Source: Actinomycetota bacterium (GTDB lineage Bacteria > Actinomycetota > Acidimicrobiia > Acidimicrobiales > Microtrichaceae). Taken from it: DNA of 11,508 bases. The DNA lies in NCBI GenBank assembly GCA_005777415.1, contig SXMI01000266.1, forward strand, positions 1-11,508, written 5' to 3'. Made by a program: the position numbers and the translations under genes. The stretch's first letter is position 1. Each line of letters begins with the position of its first letter. Shown here piece by piece: positions 1-6,840 of this stretch. The notes under the pieces are model-generated. The model worked only from the letters and a program-made list of their open reading frames with translations, did no database searches and was not told where the DNA came from.

Positions 1-324
1 ATCTGTAAATCTAAGCTCAGGGCTTCATGCCAAGTTGCTGCGCACGATCCTACGATGCCAGAACAACTGGACTCGCTGTGCGTCGACGACGACGAGGTGC
101 AGGACCGTGCGCTCGCCGTCGCCGTGCAACTCGCCGAGGGCGCCCAGTCCGCCATCCGCTGGACCAAGCACTCGCTCAACAACTGGTACCGGGACCACAC
201 CTCGATCTTCGACGCGTCCTGGGGGCTCGAGTTCTACGGGTTCGGCGGCCCCGACGCCGCCGAGGGGCTGGCCTCACACCGGGAGAAGCGTCCGCCCCGC
301 TTCGACGGGCCGACCTCGGAGTAG
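1..324 (+). pseudogene. Enoyl-CoA hydratase/isomerase, C-terminal fragment
   Basis: The last 75-80 codons (from about position 82) resemble the C-terminal helices of crotonase-fold enoyl-CoA hydratases. They start at a DDDEV segment, continue with an alanine-rich helix ending in IRWTKHSLNNW, and finish with EGLASHREKRPPRF, the usual family ending. Family members run about 250-280 residues, so the catalytic part (oxyanion-hole glycines and acidic residue) is absent. The frame is open to the left edge without a stop, but codons before about position 82 do not look like the family and are only about 50% GC. The ATG at 55 has no ribosome binding site. It could be a gene truncated by a rearrangement, an intact gene spoiled by an assembly join, or a real gene entering the window. 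The homology call is by eye; the broken status is an inference. Confidence 0.6.
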
Positions 325-402
325 CCGCCCCGTCCCGGCCGTCACCCGGCCGCCCCGTCCCGGCCGTCACCCGGCCGCCCCGTCCCGGCCGTCACCCGGC
401 CG
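325..402. repeat. Three tandem copies of a 25-bp palindromic repeat
   Basis: Identical 25-bp units lie at 325-349, 350-374 and 375-399, followed by 3 bases of a fourth. Each unit carries the palindrome CGGCCG, giving six copies (starting at 336, 347, 361, 372, 386 and 397) spaced alternately 5 and 8 bp apart. Each pair separated by TCACC can fold into a 6-bp stem with a 5-nt loop on either strand. The array starts at the base after the enoyl-CoA hydratase stop and ends over the ppgK stop, so it fills the convergent intergenic gap. A role as bidirectional transcription end or REP-like element is inference; there is no T-tract. Confidence 0.85.
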
Positions 403-1171
403 GTGCAAACAGCGCCGCTCCGGCGATCCCGGCGTCGGTGTGCATCTGCGCCGGCACCACCGTCGTCCGGGTCTCGATGTGCGGCAGGAACCGGTCGGCG
501 TGCTTCGACACCCCGCCGCCGATGATGATCAGGTCGGGCCACAGGAGCTTCTCCAGGAGCTGCAGGTACGCCTCCACCCGGTGCGCCCACTTCTTCCAGC
601 CCAGGTCCTCCTCCTCCCGGACGGACGCCGCCGCCCAGTCCTCGGCATCGCCGCCGTGCAGCGGGAGGTGGCCGAGCTCGGTGTTGGGGACCAACCGGCC
701 GTCGACGAACACGGCGCTGCCGATCCCGGTCCCCAGCGTCACCATCACCACGACGCCGTCGACCCCGGCGCCCGCACCGAAGCGCCTCTCGGCCACCCCG
801 GCGGCGTCTGCGTCGTTGATCACCGCCACCGGTCGACCGGTGGCCGCCGCCAGCAGCCCGGCGGCGTCGGTGTCGATCCACCCCGGGTCGATGTTCGCGG
901 CGGTGCGCGCCACCCCGTGCTGGACGACCGCTGGCAGGGTGACACCGAGCGGTCCCGGGCAGTCGAGCTGGTCGACGAGCTCGGCGACGACACCCGCCAC
1001 CGCCTCCGGGGTGGCCGGGTGCGGGGTCAGCAGGCGGATGCGTTCCCGGGTCAGCGTCCCGGTCGAGGTGTCGACGGGGGCCGCCTTGATCCCGGTGCCA
1101 CCGACATCCACGCCCACGGCGATCCGTCCGGCATCCCGGTCCGCATCCGACATCGCTCCCCGGTCGTCCAC
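392..1171 (-). CDS. ppgK: Polyphosphate glucokinase (ROK-fold sugar kinase)
   Basis: This 259-residue cytoplasmic kinase would phosphorylate glucose at the 6-hydroxyl using inorganic polyphosphate (often also ATP) as donor. Visible motifs are the phosphate-binding DVGGTGIK (22-29), NIDPGW (93-98), NDADAAG with the likely catalytic base Asp120, the second glycine loop TLGTGIGSA (145-153), NTELGH (163-168) and IIIGGGVSK (215-223). The zinc-binding Cys cluster of other ROK kinases is absent, as expected for PpgK, and the length fits the family. I chose the GTG at 1171 because AGGAGG lies 5 nt upstream; the ATG at 1153 would sit 23 nt from it. The TGA stop falls inside the third 25-bp repeat. It is divergent from a sugar transporter, which would supply its substrate. 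The family call is confident; substrate and donor preference are inferred. Confidence 0.92.
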   Translation of the reverse strand: MDDRGAMSDADRDAGRIAVGVDVGGTGIKAAPVDTSTGTLTRERIRLLTPHPATPEAVAGVVAELVDQLDCPGPLGVTLPAVVQHGVARTAANIDPGWIDTDAAGLLAAATGRPVAVINDADAAGVAERRFGAGAGVDGVVVMVTLGTGIGSAVFVDGRLVPNTELGHLPLHGGDAEDWAAASVREEEDLGWKKWAHRVEAYLQLLEKLLWPDLIIIGGGVSKHADRFLPHIETRTTVVPAQMHTDAGIAGAALFAPAG

Positions 1172-1176
1172 GTCTG

Positions 1177-1182
1177 CCTCCT
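1177..1182 (-). promoter_or_regulatory. Ribosome binding site of ppgK
   Basis: CCTCCT on the plus strand reads AGGAGG on the minus strand, 5 nt before the GTG at 1171. It decides the start in favour of this GTG over the ATG 18 bases further in. The site sits in a small palindrome (CCTCCAGGAGG) that could partly hide it in the mRNA, although the loop would be tight. Confidence 0.8.
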
Positions 1183-1234
1183 GGAGGATCCCCTCGGTAG
1201 GGCTCGACTGTAGGGGAGACTCTCGGGGTCGATC

Positions 1235-1240
1235 GGGAGG
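1235..1240 (+). promoter_or_regulatory. Ribosome binding site of the sugar transporter
   Basis: GGGAGG lies 5 nt before the ATG at 1246. A possible GTG start at 1240 overlaps this site and would have no binding site of its own, so the ATG is preferred. Confidence 0.8.
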
Positions 1241-1245
1241 TGCAC

Positions 1246-2697
1246 ATGAGCGAGGCGAGCGTGACCGGGGCCGGGTCCCGGACGGAGCCGGATCTCGAGG
1301 CGGACGGTTCCGCGCCGCGTCTGGGTCCGTGGCTGTGGCTGGTCGGGGCGGTGATCCTGGTCGCCGGCGTCCTCTTCGGCTACGACCAGGGGGTCATCGC
1401 CGGGGCGCTGATCGGGATCGAGAAGGAATGGGACGTCTCGACCCGGCTGGTCGAGGTCATCACCAGCTGGGTGACGCTCGGGGCGCTGGTCGGGGCGCTG
1501 GTGGCCGGCAGCATCGCGGACCGGATCGGCCGACGGGCCGCCGTGCTCGTGGCGGCGGTGCTCTTCGTGGCGGGGGCCATCATCGAGGCCGCCTCGCCCA
1601 ACCCGACGGTGCTCGTGGTCGGCCGCCTCGTGGTCGGCTTCGGTGTCGGCGTCGCGTCCGTCGCCGCGCCCCTCTACGCCGCCGAGATGGCGCCGACCCG
1701 GGTCCGGGGCCGGTTCGTGTCCTGGTACCAGTTCGGCATCACCTTCGGCATCTTCCTGGCCTACCTGGTCGACCAGCTCCTCTCGAGCGGTGACCGGTGG
1801 CGGGCGATGCTCGGCGTCTCGGCGGTCCCGGCGGTGCTCCTGGTGCTGTTGATCCTCCCGTCGACCGACACGCCCCGGTGGTACGTCACGAAGGGCAGGA
1901 AGGCCGACGCCCGACGGGCCGTCGAGCGGATCCGCCCCGATGATCCCGACGCCGGCATGGCCGAGATCGAGGACTCGATCGCCGAGGACGTCCCCCAGGC
2001 GTCAGGGGGGGAGGTCTTCGGCCGACGCTGGCGGACCCCGTTGCTCCTGGGCATCGGTCTGGCCGTGTTCCAGCAGATCACCGGGATCAACGCGATCATC
2101 TACTACGCCAACAAGATCTTCGCCGCCGCCGGGTTCGAGTCCGTGGCCGACCAGACGGCGGCGACCACCTGGGCGATCGGCGCCGTGAACGTCCTGGCCA
2201 CCCTGATCGCAGTGGCGTTCGTCGACCGGCTCGGCCGGCGGCCGCTCCTGCTCGCGGGTCTGGTCGGCATGGCGGTCAGTCTGACGGCGGTCGGCTTCGC
2301 CTTCCGGTCGCTCGCCGACATCCCCGAGGACCCGGTCACCCAGACCGCACGCGTGACGAACTCCGGGGCGCTCGCGCTCGTCGGACTCGTCGTCTACATC
2401 GCCTCGTTCGCGTTCTCGCTCGGCCCGGTGGTCTGGACGCTCATCAACGAGATCTTCCCGCGCTCCATCCGGGGCCGCGGCGTCTCGGTGGCGACGGCGT
2501 TCAACTGGGGGAGCGCCTGGCTGGTCAGCCAGTTCTTCCTGTCGCTCACCGAGTCGATCGGGCAGGCGGCGACGTTCTGGCTGTTCGCCGCCATGTGCGT
2601 GCTCGCCTTCCTCTGGATCTGGCGGTTCGTGCCCGAGACCCGCGGGCGTTCGCTCGAGGACATCGAGCAGATGTGGGTGGACCGGGCTGAGTCCTGA
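1246..2697 (+). CDS. Sugar-porter family MFS transporter (sugar:H+ symporter type)
   Basis: This 483-residue inner-membrane protein is a 12-helix major facilitator of the sugar porter family (XylE/GalP/GLUT type), probably importing a hexose or pentose with protons. Visible signatures are GYDQGVIAGAL in helix 1 (45-55), DRIGRR (92-97), PLYAAEMAP...RGR (142-156), FQQITGINAIIYYANKIF (275-292), DRLGRR (327-332), the helix-10 segment GPVVWTLINEIFP (393-405) followed by RSIRGRG, and the closing VPETRGRSLEDIE (462-474). The usual PESPRWL after helix 6 is here TDTPRWYV (207-214). Length is normal. It diverges from ppgK with 74 bp between start codons and converges on the esterase gene with 33 bp between stops. 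Glucose is the likely substrate because of ppgK, but sequence alone does not fix the sugar. Confidence 0.93.
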   Translation: MSEASVTGAGSRTEPDLEADGSAPRLGPWLWLVGAVILVAGVLFGYDQGVIAGALIGIEKEWDVSTRLVEVITSWVTLGALVGALVAGSIADRIGRRAAVLVAAVLFVAGAIIEAASPNPTVLVVGRLVVGFGVGVASVAAPLYAAEMAPTRVRGRFVSWYQFGITFGIFLAYLVDQLLSSGDRWRAMLGVSAVPAVLLVLLILPSTDTPRWYVTKGRKADARRAVERIRPDDPDAGMAEIEDSIAEDVPQASGGEVFGRRWRTPLLLGIGLAVFQQITGINAIIYYANKIFAAAGFESVADQTAATTWAIGAVNVLATLIAVAFVDRLGRRPLLLAGLVGMAVSLTAVGFAFRSLADIPEDPVTQTARVTNSGALALVGLVVYIASFAFSLGPVVWTLINEIFPRSIRGRGVSVATAFNWGSAWLVSQFFLSLTESIGQAATFWLFAAMCVLAFLWIWRFVPETRGRSLEDIEQMWVDRAES

Positions 2698-2730
2698 CGG
2701 CGTGCGTCGGGTCGGGTGTGACGGCCCGGG

Positions 2731-3777
2731 TCAGGCCGGGGTGGCGTCGAAGAAGGCGAGCACGACCTCGGTCGCCGACACGTCGGTGTTGGTCGGGCCG
2801 GCGAACAGGTCGAGCAGCCCGGACGTCCCGGCCCAGGTGTGGCCGCTGCCCTGGAGCGACCAGTACTCCACGCGGTGGTCGCCGCAGCCCTGGAAGGTCG
2901 ACACCTGCACTGTCGGTGCCCGCTGGTCGACGACGGGGACCGGATCGCAGCCGGCCCGGGCGGCATCGGTGGCGACGACGTCGGAGACGGGCAGTCCCAG
3001 CGGCGGGGCGAAGACGACCTCGGAACCGCTCAGCGGCGCGATCGGATCGGCGGTGCCGTGCAGGATCATGACGTCCGTGGGCGGCGAGGCCGGGCACAGG
3101 TCGGTCAGATTCGTGCCGCCCGATCCGGCCACGGCCCGGAACCTCCAGGGCACCGTGCAGCTGAGCGCCTGGGCCATGGCGGCCCCGGCCGAGAAGCCGG
3201 CGGCGAACTCCCGGTTGCGATTGATGCACGCGCGGTCCTCGATGACGTCGATCAGGTGGTTCACGAACCCGATGTCGTCGACGCCGGTGGCGAGTCCGCC
3301 CGGGACCGCCCAGCGGGGCCCCGGGTCGCTGCCCAGCGGCGTGACGACCACGTACCCTCGGTCGGCGGCGCGGCCCGACAGCCGGGCGTACGAGTCCCAC
3401 CCCTCCGGGCCGAGCGCGAACGGGTGGAGCGAGACCAGGAGGGGTGCGGCGTAGGGCGCACTGGTGGGGGTCTGGACCAGGGCGCGGCGGGCGAGCCCCT
3501 GCCACTCCAGGGAGATGGTGCTGCGGCCCGGTGGCAGACCGTCCGGGTTCCCGCACCCGGATGACGGGGCGACGACGGTGCCGGCCACGATGCCGCGGCC
3601 CGGCGGCTGGGGCAGGACCGATGGCGGCGGCGAGGGTGGGGGAGCGCACGCAGCGGTGACCACTGCGACGACGCCGGCCAGTGCCAGCGCGACGCGCCGC
3701 CCCGTGCGACCGGAACGCCGCCGGCCCTGCCGGACGCCGCCCGTCCGCTCGGTCTGTTGGTCTGTCCGGTCCCGCAC
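2731..3777 (-). CDS. Secreted or lipoprotein esterase, PHB-depolymerase/LpqC family
   Basis: This is an alpha/beta-hydrolase of carbohydrate esterase family 1 type, probably cleaving ester bonds of an extracellular polyester or feruloyl/acyl substrate. Numbered from the GTG at 3777 (348 residues), it has an arginine-rich N-terminus, a hydrophobic segment (29-42) and a lipobox-like TAAC with Cys44. A proline-rich linker follows (46-59), then SLHPF near the oxyanion hole (116-120), VDDIGFV (167-172, typical of the family), nucleophile elbow GFSAG with Ser196, GTAD with Asp244 and GSGHTW with His313, a complete catalytic triad. The frame stays open to GTGs at 3819 and 3942, but those starts bury the signal peptide more than 40 residues in and lack good binding sites. 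The binding site at 3777 is also weak, so the exact start is uncertain. The true substrate is unknown. Confidence 0.82.
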   Translation of the reverse strand: MRDRTDQQTERTGGVRQGRRRSGRTGRRVALALAGVVAVVTAACAPPPSPPPSVLPQPPGRGIVAGTVVAPSSGCGNPDGLPPGRSTISLEWQGLARRALVQTPTSAPYAAPLLVSLHPFALGPEGWDSYARLSGRAADRGYVVVTPLGSDPGPRWAVPGGLATGVDDIGFVNHLIDVIEDRACINRNREFAAGFSAGAAMAQALSCTVPWRFRAVAGSGGTNLTDLCPASPPTDVMILHGTADPIAPLSGSEVVFAPPLGLPVSDVVATDAARAGCDPVPVVDQRAPTVQVSTFQGCGDHRVEYWSLQGSGHTWAGTSGLLDLFAGPTNTDVSATEVVLAFFDATPA

Positions 3778-3968
3778 GTCGATCCGCCCACTCGATTCGG
3801 TCCGGCCCGGGTCGCCCACGCCGCCGGACGAGGTGTCCGTTGTCCGGTTGATGGTACGTGAGCCCGGGAGCGCTGTCCCGTGCCACCACTGGGTGGATCC
3901 CCCCGGCCGCGAGGGGTGGTCGGTAGCGTCGGGGCGGGCCACATCACCACCAACAGGAGGTGCCCGAC
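3778..3968. other. Divergent intergenic region, no clear promoter seen
   Basis: These 191 bp separate the esterase start from the DUF308 start, so both promoters should lie here unless the esterase starts further upstream. I see no paired -35/-10 set. TAGCGT at 3924-3929 fits the loose actinobacterial TANNNT -10 pattern 39 nt before the ATG, but has no -35 partner. A short hairpin CCACC-ACTG-GGTGG lies at 3883-3896. Confidence 0.35.
3955..3960 (+). promoter_or_regulatory. Ribosome binding site of the DUF308 gene
   Basis: A perfect AGGAGG lies 8 nt before the ATG at 3969. It rules out the GTG at 3960, which overlaps the site itself. Confidence 0.85.
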
Positions 3969-4562
3969 ATGACCACTGACGTCACCGACGAGCAGATCGC
4001 GAGCGGACTGAAGTCCATCACCAAGTTGTGGTGGGTGTTCCTCATCACGGGGATCGCCTGGCTCCTGATCGCCGTGCTCGTCCTGCGCTTCAACGAGACC
4101 TCGGTCGACACCGTCGGGCTGATCCTCGGCTTCGTCTTCCTGGGGGCCGCGCTCAACGAGTTCGTGATCTTCGGCGTCATGCGCAGCGGCTGGCGCTGGC
4201 TGAACCTGGTGCTGGGCGCCGTGTTCGTCGTCGGCTCGATCTACTGCTTCGTCTCGCCCCAGGACGCCTTCTGGGAGCTCGCCAGCATCCTCGGCCTGCT
4301 GCTCGTCCTGATGGGCGCCTTCCAGATCATGGGGGCGATCATCTCGCGGGCCGGCAACGAGGTGTGGTGGCTGGGTCTGGTCGTCGGCATCATCGAGGTG
4401 CTGCTCGGCTTCTGGGCGTCACAGCAGTACTACCCGGCCCGGGCGGCGCTGATCCTCCTGTGGGTCGGGTTCTTCGCCCTGTTCCGGGGGATCACCGAGA
4501 TCGTCACGGCGTTCCAGGTCCGTTCCGCCGACCGCGACCTGGGGGCCATGGGCGTCAGCTGA
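3969..4562 (+). CDS. HdeD-like DUF308 membrane protein
   Basis: This 197-residue integral membrane protein shows the pattern of the HdeD/DUF308 family: six hydrophobic helices at about 21-39, 49-70, 76-95, 102-125, 133-151 and 158-181. They form repeated two-helix units rich in Gly and bulky residues, with short polar loops. The N-terminus before helix 1 (1-20) is hydrophilic and acidic, and the C-terminal tail (183-197) is short. In enteric bacteria HdeD contributes to acid resistance; in actinobacteria the role of these proteins is not established, so no function is assigned. The start is fixed by AGGAGG. A strong intrinsic terminator follows 18 nt after the stop, so it is probably a single-gene transcript. 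Confidence 0.8.
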   Translation: MTTDVTDEQIASGLKSITKLWWVFLITGIAWLLIAVLVLRFNETSVDTVGLILGFVFLGAALNEFVIFGVMRSGWRWLNLVLGAVFVVGSIYCFVSPQDAFWELASILGLLLVLMGAFQIMGAIISRAGNEVWWLGLVVGIIEVLLGFWASQQYYPARAALILLWVGFFALFRGITEIVTAFQVRSADRDLGAMGVS

Positions 4563-4580
4563 TCCGGCCGATCGCCCGCT

Positions 4581-4625
4581 CGGCGCGCGTCCCCGGCCAC
4601 CGGGGGCGCGCGCCGGTGCGTTTTT
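4581..4625 (+). terminator. Intrinsic terminator after the DUF308 gene
   Basis: A 16-bp stem (4581-4596 with 4600-4615, one G-T wobble) closes a 3-nt loop CCA at 4597-4599. TTTTT follows at 4621-4625 after a 5-base spacer. This is the clearest hairpin plus T-run in the window. It ends only 16 nt before the start codon of the next gene. Confidence 0.85.
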
Positions 4626-4641
4626 CTGGCACCCTTCGGGG

Positions 4642-5916
4642 GTGGAGGAGCACCTGCCCGGGGGAGTGGCCGACGTCATCGTCGAGCACATGGCCGACAT
4701 GGTCCTGGTCGTGGACTCCCTGGGGCGGATCGCCTACGCCAACCACACCGCCGAACTGGTGCTCGGTTGGTCCCGGGTCGACTGGATCGGCCGGAGCGCC
4801 TTCGACCTGATCCACCCCGACGACGTCGGCTCCGCCGCCGAGTCGTTGGCGACCGCCTCGGCGTCCGGGCCGGGGATCAAGCAGCCGATCGAGCTCCGGG
4901 TCCGGACCTCGGAGGGCGCGTGGCGTCCGGTCGAGATCATCAGCTCGAACATGCTCGACGAGCCGTCGGTGCGGGGACTGGTCATCGTCGCCCGTGATCT
5001 CACCGCCAGGGCCGGCGGGGTCGCCGTCGCCGAGGCCGAGCGCCGCCGCTTCGAGCAGGTCTTCGACCGATCCCCCTTCGGGATGGCGCTCGTCGACGAC
5101 GACCAGCGACTCGTCAGGCTGAACGCCACGATGGCCCACCTGTGCGGTCGGACCCAGGCGGACCTGGCCGGCACGACCGTGGTCGGGCTGGTGGTCGACG
5201 ACGACCGGGAGCGGTTCGAGGAGTTCACCTCGCTGGCGATCGACGGCGCCGAGCAGGAGGCGGTCGAGGTGCGGGTCGTCGACGACGACGACGTCACCCG
5301 GTGGGTTCGGGCGTCGCTGTCCCGCATCGAGGGCGACGACGGATCGTTCATCCACCTGGTGCTGCAGTTCGAGGACGTCACCGAGGAGCACGCGCTCCGT
5401 GAGCAGCTCCTGTACGCGGCCACGCACGACGACCTGACCGGACTGTTGAACCGTCCCGGGTTCCAGAGCATCTACGAGCACGTCGCCGCCCGGGAACGGG
5501 GACACGGTGGTCCGTCGGCCGCCCTGTTGTTCATCGACCTGGACGGCTTCAAGCAGGTCAACGACGTCCACGGCCACGAGGCGGGCGACCTGCTGCTCGA
5601 GCTCGTGGCCGGGCGCATCCGGCGGACGGTCCGGACCAGCGATGCCGTGGCCCGGATCGGCGGCGACGAGTTCCTGGTGCTGCTCGACCCGGTGGTCAGC
5701 ACCGGTGTCGCCTCCGACCTGGCCGAGCGGATCCGGGCGGCGATCCACCAGCCGGTCGAGCTGCCGTCGGCGATCGTCAACATCAGTGCCAGCATCGGGG
5801 TCTCGGTGGCTCGTGGGGCCGATGACATGTCCGACGGACTGAACCGGGCCGACGCGGCCGCCTACGTCGTGAAGCGCGGCGGCGGCAACGGTGTGTCGGT
5901 GGTCGACGCCTCGTGA
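4642..5916 (+). CDS. Diguanylate cyclase with two PAS domains (PAS-PAS-GGDEF)
   Basis: This 424-residue enzyme would make cyclic di-GMP from two GTP. No membrane helix is visible, so it should be a cytoplasmic sensor. PAS 1 spans about 8-120 (DSLGRIAYANHTAELVLGW, then FDLIHPDD at 54-61) and PAS 2 about 134-250, ending in a PAS-C-like segment (LVLQFEDVTEE). The GGDEF domain runs from THDDLTGLLNR (261-271). It has FIDLDGFKQVND (297-308) with metal-binding Asp299, an intact GGDEF at 340-344, and the product-inhibition site RTSD (331-334) five residues before it, so the cyclase should be active and feedback-inhibited. The usual final AMYxAKxxGRN is altered to AAYVVKRGGGN (405-415). There is no EAL domain. 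The GTG at 4642 gives a complete PAS 1 but has no clear binding site; an ATG at 4690 is the alternative. It overlaps the next gene by 4 bp. Confidence 0.9.
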   Translation: MEEHLPGGVADVIVEHMADMVLVVDSLGRIAYANHTAELVLGWSRVDWIGRSAFDLIHPDDVGSAAESLATASASGPGIKQPIELRVRTSEGAWRPVEIISSNMLDEPSVRGLVIVARDLTARAGGVAVAEAERRRFEQVFDRSPFGMALVDDDQRLVRLNATMAHLCGRTQADLAGTTVVGLVVDDDRERFEEFTSLAIDGAEQEAVEVRVVDDDDVTRWVRASLSRIEGDDGSFIHLVLQFEDVTEEHALREQLLYAATHDDLTGLLNRPGFQSIYEHVAARERGHGGPSAALLFIDLDGFKQVNDVHGHEAGDLLLELVAGRIRRTVRTSDAVARIGGDEFLVLLDPVVSTGVASDLAERIRAAIHQPVELPSAIVNISASIGVSVARGADDMSDGLNRADAAAYVVKRGGGNGVSVVDAS

Positions 5917-6749
5917 GCGACGCGGCCGAGGTGCCGGCCGAGGTGGATACGCCGGCGCCCGGCCACGTGTCGTTGTCGGGTCGGACGATCGTGGTCACCG
6001 GAGCGGCGCAGGGCATCGGGCGGGCCACCGCCCGGGCCGTCGCCTCGTTCGGCGGTGACCTGGCGATCATCGACCGGGACCCCGAGGTCGACCGGATCGC
6101 CGCCGAGCTGCGGGGTTCCGGTCGTCGGGTGGTGGTCGGGACGTTCGACGTGCGTGATCGCGCTGCGGTCGAGGAGTTCGCCCGTCGGGTCGAGGCCGAG
6201 CTCGGTGTCGTGCACGGGGTCGTGAACAACGCGGGCGGGACCTTCCGGGCCGAGTTCCTGGACTCCTCGCCCAAGGGCGACGCCGCGCTCGTGGCCGAGA
6301 ACTTCACGAGCGTCGTCGACGTGACCCGCTCGTTCGTGCCGCTCATGACGGCGGGTGGGTCGATCGTGAACGTGACCTCGAGCGAGGCGTTCCAGGCGGC
6401 ACCGGGGTTCTCCGTGTACAGCGCCATGAAGGCCGCCCAGGAGCAGCTCGCCCGGACGCTCGCCCTCGAGCTGGCGGACCGGGGGATCCGGGTGAACTGC
6501 GTCGCGCCGGACGGGATGCCGACCGAGGGGGACGCCGAGCTGGCCGCGGCGGTGGCCGAGTCGTCGTCGTTCCGGCCGCCGCCGGTCCCGCCGTGGGGTC
6601 GCTTCGCCCCGCCGTCGGCCTGCGCAGCGGTGATCGTGTTCCTGCTCGGCGACCTGGCCGGGTTCGTCACGGGCGCGTCGATCGCCGTGGACGGTGGCCT
6701 GCGGGCCGCCGGCGGCTGGCACCGAACCCCACCCCCCACCCCGATATAG
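5913..6749 (+). CDS. Short-chain dehydrogenase/reductase (classical SDR)
   Basis: This 278-residue NAD(P)-dependent oxidoreductase has a Rossmann fold acting on an unknown alcohol or ketone. Visible are the cofactor loop TGAAQGIG (29-36), IIDRD with Asp54 at the end of strand 2 (favours NAD over NADP), NNAG (105-108), the catalytic Ser around 156-157, and YSAMK with Tyr169 and Lys173. The C-terminal part is VTGASIAVDGG (252-262). The first 20 residues are a Pro/Ala-rich extension before the fold. After the second catalytic lysine the usual APG reads APD (198-200). The GTG start overlaps the TGA of the cyclase gene as GTGA, which suggests translational coupling and explains the poor ribosome binding site. 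The stop is directly followed by a structured repeat element. The fold and cofactor reading are firm; the substrate is not known. Confidence 0.9.
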   Translation: MSDAAEVPAEVDTPAPGHVSLSGRTIVVTGAAQGIGRATARAVASFGGDLAIIDRDPEVDRIAAELRGSGRRVVVGTFDVRDRAAVEEFARRVEAELGVVHGVVNNAGGTFRAEFLDSSPKGDAALVAENFTSVVDVTRSFVPLMTAGGSIVNVTSSEAFQAAPGFSVYSAMKAAQEQLARTLALELADRGIRVNCVAPDGMPTEGDAELAAAVAESSSFRPPPVPPWGRFAPPSACAAVIVFLLGDLAGFVTGASIAVDGGLRAAGGWHRTPPPTPI

Positions 6750-6796
6750 GGGTCGCGCGCGGCGTACGTGTCGCGCGATTCAGCCGGAGAACGGCG
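6750..6796 (+). repeat. Two-hairpin repeat element, copy A
   Basis: This starts at the base after the SDR stop. It holds the dyad TCGCGCG-N4-GTAC-N4-CGCGCGA (6753-6778), which can form a 7-bp stem, and then a second small hairpin GCCG-GAGAA-CGGC (6783-6795). Read against the reverse complement of 9392-9439, 35 of 41 ungapped positions agree (6750-6790), including the first 13 bases and the block AGCCGGAGA (6782-6790). A further pair, GGGTCGCGC (6750-6758) and GCGCGACCC (6794-6802), is specific to this copy. It also lies 45-90 bp upstream of the ABC permease start, so it could act as terminator, operator or dispersed repeat. Confidence 0.75.
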
Positions 6797-6824
6797 CGAC
6801 CCGAGTCCGTGGCGGTCGAATCGT

Positions 6825-6831
6825 GGGGGAG
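6825..6831 (+). promoter_or_regulatory. Ribosome binding site of the ABC permease
   Basis: GGGGGAG lies 9 nt before the GTG at 6841 and supports that start over the in-frame GTG at 6823, which overlaps the site. Confidence 0.6.
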
Positions 6832-6840
6832 ACTGCGGGC

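Noticed and set aside
325..402. The 25-bp repeats as a short CRISPR array
   Set aside because: The copies are directly adjacent with no spacers, and no cas gene is present.
27..1793. Long open frames on the plus strand across the ppgK gene and into the transporter
   Set aside because: They run antisense to ppgK and out of frame with the transporter, are rich in Arg, Pro and Ser, and show no family motifs; such shadows are expected at this GC content.
2693..2735. Inverted repeat CCTGAC / GTCAGG between the transporter and esterase stops as a terminator
   Set aside because: Only 6 bp with a loop of about 31 nt and no T-run; easily due to chance.
2546..3889. A 447-codon minus-strand frame over the esterase and transporter end
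   Set aside because: It overlaps the esterase gene in another frame; its translation is low-complexity Arg/Gly/Pro, whereas the chosen frame has a full catalytic triad.
3924..3929. TAGCGT as the -10 box of the DUF308 gene
   Set aside because: It fits TANNNT and is well placed, but there is no -35 partner and the pattern is common; not strong enough to list as a promoter.
4555..5748. A 397-codon minus-strand frame antisense to the diguanylate cyclase
   Set aside because: It mirrors the GGDEF gene codons, has no recognisable domain and would be a complete antisense overlap.
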